Positions 57,781-64,000 of a stretch of 64,000 nt of DNA are shown in pieces. The stretch is from assembly GCA_963832895.1 (NCBI GenBank), contig CAWHVQ010000002.1, positions 248,001 to 312,000 on the forward strand, written 5' to 3'. Within the stretch, counting starts at the first letter, position 1. Every line of letters starts with the position of its first letter. The DNA is from JAMXLO01 sp963832895. Its GTDB lineage: Bacteria > Pseudomonadota > Alphaproteobacteria > Acetobacterales > Acetobacteraceae. A model generated the notes under the pieces. It was given only the letters and a program-made list of their open reading frames with translations, was not told where the DNA came from and did not search any database. The translations under genes and the position numbers were made by a program.

Positions 57781-57866
57781 GAACGACGACCTCGGCTCGT
57801 TGCGCATGTCCGTAGCCTAAGCGCCTTTTTGCTGATTGCAAAAATCCGCGCGCTCGATCGCTCTAT

Positions 57867-58232
57867 TCAGTGCAATGCAGCATTGAGCGCTCCGAGCAGG
57901 GCCGTGTCGCTGAATGGCTTGAACAGGCACTCGACAGCGCCCTGCTGGAGCAGGCGTGGCCGCACGCTCTCATCTCCGTGAGCGGTAATGAAGACGATCG
58001 GGATCGCTTGCCCGCGAAGCGTTAATTCCTGTTGGAGAACGGGTCCGGTCATGCCCGGCATCGCGATGTCGAGAATCAGACACTTGGTCTGGCCGACACA
58101 GTCGGATGCAAGAAATTCCTCGGCCGAGGAGAATGCCTGGGCCGCAAATCCAAATTCCCTGAGCAAGTCGGGCAGCGACTCGCGCACGGATTCGTCGTCA
58201 TCGACGACCGACACGAGTGAATGTGTCGTCAT
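57867..58232 (-). CDS. Single-domain response regulator
   Basis: 121 residues, a stand-alone receiver: SVVDDDESVRESLPDLL, LILDIAMPGMTGPVL (phosphoacceptor Asp), ECLFKPFSD. Its ATG shares one base with the kinase stop (TAATG), so the two are translationally coupled. It probably takes phosphate from the kinase as an intermediate or sink beside the FixJ-type regulator. Confidence 0.93.
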   Translation of the reverse strand: MTTHSLVSVVDDDESVRESLPDLLREFGFAAQAFSSAEEFLASDCVGQTKCLILDIAMPGMTGPVLQQELTLRGQAIPIVFITAHGDESVRPRLLQQGAVECLFKPFSDTALLGALNAALH

Positions 58233-60439
58233 TAGTGCTTCCTCTCGGCCCGCTGATCATCCGTCACAGCAGACGTCCAAATTGCGTTAGGATTTTGGTC
58301 GCCGAACCCATCCTCGGATCGCCGAGGAATGGAAAATGAGAACGTGGCTCCCGGCCCGTCATTGGCCGCCGCCCATAGACGGCCAAGATGACTTTCGATG
58401 ATGGAACGGCTGACCGACAGGCCAATTCCCATGCCGCCGCTTTTGGTCGTGTAGAACGCATCGAACAGCTTGGCCGCGGTCTGAGCCTCGAATCCCACGC
58501 CGGTATCCTGCACGGACAGGCGTATATGATCATCCGTGTCGCGTTCAGTTCTGATCACCAGCAATCGCGGACGATCATTGATGTCACGCATCGCGTCTGC
58601 GGCGTTCAGGAGCAAATTCAGGATGACCTGCTGCAGCTGGACACGATCGCCTGTCACGGGCGGGAGGTCATCGGCGAGCTCCTGCCGCAGGATCACCTGG
58701 CTTCTTTGGAGTTCGCTCAACGACAGGGCAACCACTTCGCGCGCAGCCTCATTCAAATCCACCATCTCGGTCGAGGCGTTCTTCTTACTGAATAGCGCGC
58801 GCAATCGCGTGATTACCTCAGATGCGCGGTTGCCATCGCGGATCGTGCGCCGTGCGGTTTCGCGCGCGCCGTCCACGTTGGGAGGATCCGCAGCCAGCAT
58901 CCGCAGGCAGGTGCTGGCGTTGGTGATAATGCCCGCCAGCGGCTGGTTGACCTCGTGTGCGATCGACGCCGTCAACGCCCCGAGGGTCGTCACCCTGGCT
59001 ACGTGCGCGAGTTCCGATCGGGCCTTGGCGAGCGCCTCCTCCGAGAGCCGGCGCTGCGTCACGTCCTGGACCGCGGCCATGTACTCCGGTTGACCATCCT
59101 GGTCTTGGGCCGAATGAGCGACCACGTGCAGGTACTTGATCGAGTTGTCGGGCATCAGCAGCCTGTAATCCTGCTCATAGTTGGCTCCGCGCTGCTGTCG
59201 ATCGAGCATTTCATTGAACGCGTGGATGTCGTCCGGGTGGACCCGGGTCAGGATCCGCTCGAGCGTCAAGGGCGCAGTCGGGTCGAACTCAAATATGCGA
59301 TAGACCTCCTCGGACCAGATGATTTCGCCCGTCGCGATACGCTTGTAAAAGCCACCGGTTGAACTCAGGCGCCGGGTCTCCGCCAGAAATGCCTGACTGC
59401 GGCGCAATTCCTCTTCCGACCGTTTACGCTGCGTGATGTCGCGCAAATAGCCGGTGAAGCTCGGCGGCCCGTCCGATGGAATGCGCGTGATCGTGAGCTC
59501 GACTGGAAATTCGCTCTCATCGGCGCGCATCGCCGTCATTTCGATCCGCTTCCCGATGACCCGCGTCTCACCCGTTGCCAGATAGCGAGCCAATCCCTGT
59601 CGGTGCCTCTCTCGGAGTGATGGCGGGATCATGACGTCGGCGAGTGATCTGCCCAGGACGTCGTCGCGGCGACAGCCGAAGGCGTGCTCCGCGGCAGGAT
59701 TGAACTCGGTGATGCGGCCTCCGTGATCGATCGTCACAATGCAGTCGAGCACCGAGTCGAGGATTGCGGCCTTGTGCGCCTCGCTACGTTTCAGGTCCTT
59801 CTCCTCCTGACGCAGCCTCTCTTCCGCGAGCCGGCGTTCGACAACTTGCCGCTTCAGTTCATCGTTGGCGGCGACGAGTTCCCTGGTTCGCTCAGCGACC
59901 CGCTGATCGAGTTCGTTGGCGACCCGCTTTTCGTCGACCAGAAGCCGTGCCTCCTGAAGTCCGATCGCCGCCTGGTTTGCCGCGACATTCAGCAGGAGCC
60001 TCTCGGTTTCCCGCGGGAAGTCCGTTCGCCGAGACCCTGCCACGATGACCCCGATTTCACCTTGCAGCCCCAGCCGCATGGGCAGAATCGACAAGTCTCC
60101 GTCGCCAACGGGGTTCTGTACCAGCGGAGGCCACTGCCGCGGGTCCTCTTCCAACCAGCGGCCGATGTCCGCACCGATCTGTTCCGGCCGGAGCATGCGT
60201 GTCTGCGATTGACCGACACGAACCATCTCTATCGGGGACTCGCCAGAGGGATCATTCAACCGCACATAGACAAGATCCAGGTGAAGCATGCTCGCAAGCA
60301 CGTCGAGCAGGGTGCGGGCGATCCGGGATGGATCGCCGCCACTCCAGATGGCGGGCAGCGCCAGGAGGCTGACCACATCATTGATGCAGCGCTGAAGGCG
60401 CTTGATCGCCTCGCCGGGTTCTTCCAGTTGCATTTCCAT
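58232..60439 (-). CDS. GAF/PAS sensor histidine kinase
   Basis: 735 residues from ATG 60439; the longer upstream frame would overlap the MEDS gene. Order: GAF-like domain (~20-180), coiled coil (RVANELDQRVAERTRELVAA), PAS domain (AILDSVLDCIVTIDHGGRIT to YLRDITQRKR), second PAS (SSTGGFYKRIATGEIIWSEE to VQDVTQRR). Then comes the HisKA box IAHEVNQPLAGIITNAS and the ATPase LLNAADAM, VQDTGVGF, GMGIGLSVSRSIIESH. No membrane helix, so it is cytosolic. The HEVNQPL box is the FixL/TodS-like class that pairs with FixJ-type regulators. Confidence 0.93.
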   Translation of the reverse strand: MEMQLEEPGEAIKRLQRCINDVVSLLALPAIWSGGDPSRIARTLLDVLASMLHLDLVYVRLNDPSGESPIEMVRVGQSQTRMLRPEQIGADIGRWLEEDPRQWPPLVQNPVGDGDLSILPMRLGLQGEIGVIVAGSRRTDFPRETERLLLNVAANQAAIGLQEARLLVDEKRVANELDQRVAERTRELVAANDELKRQVVERRLAEERLRQEEKDLKRSEAHKAAILDSVLDCIVTIDHGGRITEFNPAAEHAFGCRRDDVLGRSLADVMIPPSLRERHRQGLARYLATGETRVIGKRIEMTAMRADESEFPVELTITRIPSDGPPSFTGYLRDITQRKRSEEELRRSQAFLAETRRLSSTGGFYKRIATGEIIWSEEVYRIFEFDPTAPLTLERILTRVHPDDIHAFNEMLDRQQRGANYEQDYRLLMPDNSIKYLHVVAHSAQDQDGQPEYMAAVQDVTQRRLSEEALAKARSELAHVARVTTLGALTASIAHEVNQPLAGIITNASTCLRMLAADPPNVDGARETARRTIRDGNRASEVITRLRALFSKKNASTEMVDLNEAAREVVALSLSELQRSQVILRQELADDLPPVTGDRVQLQQVILNLLLNAADAMRDINDRPRLLVIRTERDTDDHIRLSVQDTGVGFEAQTAAKLFDAFYTTKSGGMGIGLSVSRSIIESHLGRLWAAANDGPGATFSFSIPRRSEDGFGDQNPNAIWTSAVTDDQRAERKH

Positions 60440-60467
60440 CTCAGGCCATCGTCTAAAGCGACGCAGT

Positions 60468-61097
60468 CTATCCGGCTCGCCGTTCGCGAAACTCGCGCAG
60501 AAATTCCTGCGGTGGCACGAAGAAGGGATTCTGCTGGAGGATGCCGCCGATGATGACCATCGGGTGCGTACGCATGATGTCAATCACTGTATCGCCGCTA
60601 AATTTCCTGAGATCGTACACGCAGATCACCGCATCGTCGTGGCGGTCCCACACGTCATTCACACGCGATTCGAACTGAATTAGGCTGTCGATGTGCGACT
60701 GACCTTCGGCCGCCCAATCCATCTGGCAGACGATGCGGCTCAGCGGAAATCCGCTCTCGGCGCTGTTGCTGGCCAGCTGTTCGAACACCTCCAGCATCCG
60801 ATCCGGATCGAAATTTCCGTCTCGAAGGTAAGTTTCCACGTTGGTCCGGAGTTCGAGCCGCCCGCTCTGCTGGGCGGCCATCGCGTCGATGCCCACCGCG
60901 GCCAGCCGTTCCAGGTGGTCGTCGTGTTGATCCGGATTGACGACGTGAACCGCCTTGTCACCACACTCGAAGCCGCCCTCAATGAACGGGAGCAAAACGC
61001 GATAGGCTTCATCGTTGCTGTTGAAGAATGCACACACATGACGAGATGTGCTGAGCTGGGAGCCGGCAAAGGGAATGGGTGCAGTGACCTTTTTCAT
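60468..61097 (-). CDS. MEDS-domain sensor protein
   Basis: 209 residues. MEDS (methanogen/methylotroph, DcmR sensory) domain: HVCAFFNSNDEAYRVLLPFI, GDKAVHVVNPDQHDDHLERLAAVG, and VCVYDLRKFSGDTVIDIMRTHP near the end. It has no output domain of its own. It is 28 bp upstream of the kinase and presumably presents a ligand-dependent signal to it. MEDS domains are linked to sensing hydrocarbon derivatives. Confidence 0.85.
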   Translation of the reverse strand: MKKVTAPIPFAGSQLSTSRHVCAFFNSNDEAYRVLLPFIEGGFECGDKAVHVVNPDQHDDHLERLAAVGIDAMAAQQSGRLELRTNVETYLRDGNFDPDRMLEVFEQLASNSAESGFPLSRIVCQMDWAAEGQSHIDSLIQFESRVNDVWDRHDDAVICVYDLRKFSGDTVIDIMRTHPMVIIGGILQQNPFFVPPQEFLREFRERRAG

Positions 61098-61501
61098 GAC
61101 AACTGTCTCTCGCTTTGACCTCCCGCGACGCGGATTTCTGCACGGTCGCGGTCCGCCGAGTGGTTCATGCGCATGATCATCCTGTTGTGGCCTCGTTGGC
61201 GCAAGCGATCATCTCTCTTAGAGGTGGCTGGCCCTGGCCTTCCCCAACTCTGCGGAGCCCTCACGTCCCGCAGGCATCCATACAATCGGCTCCTCCGCAC
61301 CCGGCCTGGTGTCATTTTGTGCCGGTTGCCCTGCGCAAACATGCGCTGCCATAACGCAAAGTCTATTATACTTTGGTGTTGGTTTGTCACCAGTGTCGTC
61401 GGCATCATGCCGCGCGCCAGGGCGTTTATCACATTCGGCAAACGGCGCTGCACACGCCCATGGGAGCGGGTTTACCTGTGACGTGCGATGATTCGAGCGG
61501 C

Positions 61502-61525
61502 CGATACCAAGGTATCGACGATACC
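61502..61525. promoter_or_regulatory. Triple CGATACC/GGTATCG element upstream of the LysR gene
   Basis: CGATACC (61502), GGTATCG (61511) and CGATACC (61519) alternate with spacers of 2 and 1 bp. They form two overlapping perfect palindromes. It lies ~105 bp upstream of the LysR start in the 530-bp divergent gap 61098-61629. No other clear element is seen there. Binding by the LysR protein is inferred. Confidence 0.6.
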
Positions 61526-61629
61526 ATCGTCCAATAGACCAACCGCAGCCGCGGTGACATTGCTGCAGCATGAGGCGGTCCGTTCAGAACATCAGCGAGC
61601 GGCGGCCAAACCGAGGAAGGGGAGTTACT

Positions 61630-62712
61630 GTGGACCGCATCGATGCCATGAAGGTCTTCGTCACAGCCCTCGACGAGGGCAGCTTGGCCGGCGCCAGTCG
61701 AAAGCTCGGCCGTTCCCCTGCGGCGGTCAGCCGCGCCATCGCATTTCTCGAGGCGCGCGTCGGCGCAGAACTGCTGCATCGGACGACGCGGTCGATAAAA
61801 ATGAGCGAGGCAGGTGAGCAGTATGCGGTCGCCTGTCGTCGGGTCCTGACCGAATTGGAGGAAGCGGAAATTACGGCCGCTGGCGATCGCGCCTCGCCAC
61901 GTGGCAACCTGACATTGACGGCCCCCGAAATCCAAGGAGAAGCGGTCCTGCGGCCGATCCTCGAGGCCTTCATGGACGCTTACCCAGACGTGTCCGCTCG
62001 GCTTTATTTGCTGGACAGGCCTATGAAACTAATCGACGAAGGTATCGATGTCGCGCTCCGCATATCCTACCTCCCCAACTCGACTCTGGTGGCAATACGC
62101 GTTGGCGAAGCACGTCGGGTGGTAGTGGCTGCGCCGCGTTACCTTGCGCAGCATCCGCGCATCGAGAAACCGGGCGATTTGGCCAAGCACCGCATCATTG
62201 CATACACCCACTCGGGAGTCGGCTCCTGGAGTTTTCCGCCGTTGCCAGGTTCCTCCGTGCCAAGGACGGTCTGTTTCACGCCCCGGCTGGTGATCAACAA
62301 TGTTCGAGGCGTGGTTGCCTCGGCCGTTGAGGGGCGTGGCGTGGCGCGTGTATTCTCATGTCAGATAGCAGAGCTGGTGCGCGAAGGGCAGCTCGATATT
62401 GTCCTCATGGGGGACGAAGAGCCGCCATTGCCAGTACATGTGATTTTGCCGAGCGGTCGCCTCTCGCTGCGGAAAGTGCGTGCGTTTGTGGACTTTGCGA
62501 TCCCCCGGCTTCGGAAGTACTTTGCTTGTCAGGCAATGGGTACAAGCAACCTTGCAACCGCCCTCGATTACAGTGCGCCAGAGCATCTGCCGAAAGGCAG
62601 GTGTTTGAGTTCGAACTCGAGGGACCTTAGTTCCAGGTTTGGCGGCGCGGCCGGCCGGGCTGCAGATAACGCCCGCGGCCTGACAAGCGAGAAATTCGTG
62701 CAGGTCAGGTGA
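61630..62712 (+). CDS. LysR-family transcriptional regulator
   Basis: 360 residues from GTG 61630 (GGGGAG upstream). N-terminal HTH: RIDAMKVFVTALDEGSLAGA, GRSPAAVSRAIAFLE. Substrate-binding domain through PRLRKYFACQ (~residue 305). The last ~55 residues (TSNLATALDYSAPEHLPKG onward) are a low-complexity extension not usual in the family. The normal stop was perhaps lost. It resembles regulators of the adjacent-oxidoreductase type; its target is not evident. Confidence 0.88.
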   Translation: MDRIDAMKVFVTALDEGSLAGASRKLGRSPAAVSRAIAFLEARVGAELLHRTTRSIKMSEAGEQYAVACRRVLTELEEAEITAAGDRASPRGNLTLTAPEIQGEAVLRPILEAFMDAYPDVSARLYLLDRPMKLIDEGIDVALRISYLPNSTLVAIRVGEARRVVVAAPRYLAQHPRIEKPGDLAKHRIIAYTHSGVGSWSFPPLPGSSVPRTVCFTPRLVINNVRGVVASAVEGRGVARVFSCQIAELVREGQLDIVLMGDEEPPLPVHVILPSGRLSLRKVRAFVDFAIPRLRKYFACQAMGTSNLATALDYSAPEHLPKGRCLSSNSRDLSSRFGGAAGRAADNARGLTSEKFVQVR

Positions 62713-63272
62713 GAACCAGCCGACCGACAAGTGCTGGAGCGGCGCGTTCCGACGCCAAACCCACTGATGCCACACTGGCCATAGGCCATGTGGGCATTCA
62801 TACTCCGCAATGTGACAGTCGAGAAAGGGCGGATCGTCGAGATTGTACGGTGCGGTGTTATTGTGCCCTTCCGCTGTGCAGTCCCGGCCGGGGGGGCGCG
62901 GGTTAGTCATTGGCCGATACCCGTCGATGCCGTTGGTCGGGCCTAGATCGTAGGGGTAACCCGCAGCGCGTGATGCCGTAGCTACGGCCTTACGCCGGTT
63001 TGGCAGGGCTGCAAGTCGGCGGATGCCGTCAGTCCGCTACAGTTGCTGTGTTCTGTATCGCTGGTCAGCGATCTCCCTCTACGCCAAAATGCCAGGAGAA
63101 ACTTTGATGTCGTTAGCGCGAAACTCGGTCGTAAAGCCGATTGGAACACGGATCGTATCAGTGCCGCTTCAATCCTCGGAAAGAATATGGAGACGAAGCG
63201 TGATTCACATCGGTCCGTGCCGGCATCTCCGGAACGGCAAAGCCAAAACGTCCGAATAGCTGCAGTGACGCC
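62713..63272. other. Gap without a supported gene
   Basis: 560 bp between the LysR and MlaE genes. A plus-strand frame with TTG 63043 ends in TGA 63274-63276, overlapping the MlaE ATG by 4 bp (ATGA). Its possible internal start reads METKRDSHRSVPASPERQ. The overlap hints at coupling but nothing in the peptide is recognisable, so it is not called as a gene. Confidence 0.4.
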
Positions 63273-64000
63273 ATGACCATCGTGATACAACGACCCCGAT
63301 CCGCAACTGCAGCATGGTACCGTACAGAATACGACAAAGACATCCTTCGCTTGATCGTTGGTGGCTCCTGGATAATCAGCGAAGCGCGGCGGCTCGATCC
63401 GATGCTAAGGGCCCTTGACCCTAGGGGCTATGGACGGATCATAATAGATTGCGGAACGCTTGAGGGGCTTGATACCGTCGGCGCCTGGCTGCTGTTGCGC
63501 ACTAAGCGCGTCCTCGAACACAAAGGCTTGCAGGTTCAGGCGGTCAATGTGCGTGAGGAATACAGAGCGCTCGTTCACACCATAGACCACGAGTGCAGGG
63601 CGCCACCAGTTCAGCTCCCACTACCGCATACCTTAGCCGACCGGTTAGAGCGTATCGGCCGTGGCCTCATTCACGCGCTGCACCAGGCGTATGCATTGGT
63701 TGGCTTCTTCGGCCTCGTCGTGTCAGAGACGGTTACCATTATATTTCAGCCAAGCCGGTTGCGCGTTGCGGCCCTTCTTCATCAGATTGAGGAAACGGGC
63801 GTGAACGCTCTGCCGATTGTCGGGCTGCTGTCTTTCCTCATCGGTGTCGTCGTTGCCTACCAGGGAGCAGATCAACTGCGCCAATTTGGCGTGGAAGTGT
63901 TTACGGTCAATCTGCTGAGCGTCGGCATCCTGCGCGAACTCGGCGGGTTAATGGCTGCCATCATAGTGGCAGGACGCTCGGGCTCGGCCTTCACGGCACA
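63273..64000 (+). CDS. mlaE: STAS-MlaE ABC-transporter permease (partial)
   Basis: Runs off the right edge after 242 codons. Residues 1-105 form a STAS-like domain (IIIDCGTLEGLDTVGAWLL). The MlaE/YrbE permease follows: ALHQAYALVGFFGLVVSE, HQIEETGVNALPIVGLLSFL, AYQGADQLRQFGVEVFTVNL and LRELGGLMAAIIVAGRSGSAF, the conserved family core. It is the inner-membrane permease of a phospholipid transport system; MlaF and MlaD should follow outside the window. Confidence 0.93.
   Translation, partial: MTIVIQRPRSATAAWYRTEYDKDILRLIVGGSWIISEARRLDPMLRALDPRGYGRIIIDCGTLEGLDTVGAWLLLRTKRVLEHKGLQVQAVNVREEYRALVHTIDHECRAPPVQLPLPHTLADRLERIGRGLIHALHQAYALVGFFGLVVSETVTIIFQPSRLRVAALLHQIEETGVNALPIVGLLSFLIGVVVAYQGADQLRQFGVEVFTVNLLSVGILRELGGLMAAIIVAGRSGSAFTA

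Noticed and set aside
61094..61453. 119-codon minus-strand ORF upstream of the MEDS gene
   Set aside because: Arg-rich and motif-free; the interval is more likely the divergent regulatory region.

Overview
The window is a GC-rich, densely coded bacterial chromosome segment. It most likely comes from an alphaproteobacterium of the Rhodospirillales/Acetobacteraceae type. This is an inference from gene content: a PQQ alcohol dehydrogenase beside a Tat-exported molybdopterin oxidoreductase, FixJ-type response regulators, an RpoH-like sigma factor, many LLM flavin monooxygenases and an STAS-MlaE permease. No rRNA, tRNA or CRISPR array was seen. Both edges cut genes: an ArsR/methyltransferase fusion on the left and an MlaE permease on the right.

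Layout. 1-3.6 kb: an ArsR-methyltransferase with a 20-bp palindromic operator, small hypothetical genes, a gutted NAD(P)H oxidoreductase relic and an alpha/beta hydrolase. 3.7-9.5 kb: a catabolic block with a two-subunit CoA-transferase, a large hydrolase, an enolase-superfamily enzyme whose reading frame has lost its stop, and an enoyl-CoA hydratase. 9.5-11.2 kb: two genes of unknown function. 11.4-16.5 kb: a minus-strand assimilatory sulfite reduction operon (siroheme synthesis, CysJ, CysI, small membrane protein). 16.7-20.2 kb: an LLM oxidoreductase, a wrecked formamidopyrimidine-DNA glycosylase, an L,D-transpeptidase lipoprotein and a VOC protein. 20.4-25.7 kb: a periplasmic oxidation module (Rieske protein, PQQ dehydrogenase, 2Fe-2S subunit, molybdopterin subunit) closed by a terminator. 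25.8-28 kb: two overlapping LLM genes. 28.1-32.4 kb: a UPF0182 membrane-protein gene split by an IS701-family element. 32.4-36.8 kb: an aromatic-acid-like cluster (decarboxylase-like protein, Rieske oxygenase, hydrolase, frameshifted LLM). 36.8-46 kb: RHH regulator, degenerate receiver, GlnRS, broken LLM, Dps, DUF72, amidohydrolase, amidase, lipoprotein hydrolase. 46.2-48.2 kb: a frameshifted transketolase. 48.3-53.5 kb: a six-gene minus-strand ba3-type terminal oxidase operon with three multiheme cytochromes c. 54-64 kb: an MFS relic, a sigma factor lacking region 4, an SDR without its catalytic Tyr, a MEDS/histidine kinase/two-regulator signalling operon, a LysR regulator and MlaE.

How they fit. 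Several blocks look like modular oxidation of organic compounds: flavin monooxygenases, hydrolases, amidases and CoA chemistry inside the cell, and PQQ and molybdopterin dehydrogenases outside it. The cytochrome c and terminal oxidase operon could take the electrons. The second striking theme is decay. At least seven genes are frameshifted, internally deleted or IS-interrupted. They include two of the five LLM genes, mutM, UPF0182, transketolase, an MFS transporter and an NAD(P)H oxidoreductase. The segment looks like an accessory region under relaxed selection, although assembly error could explain some of the single-base shifts.
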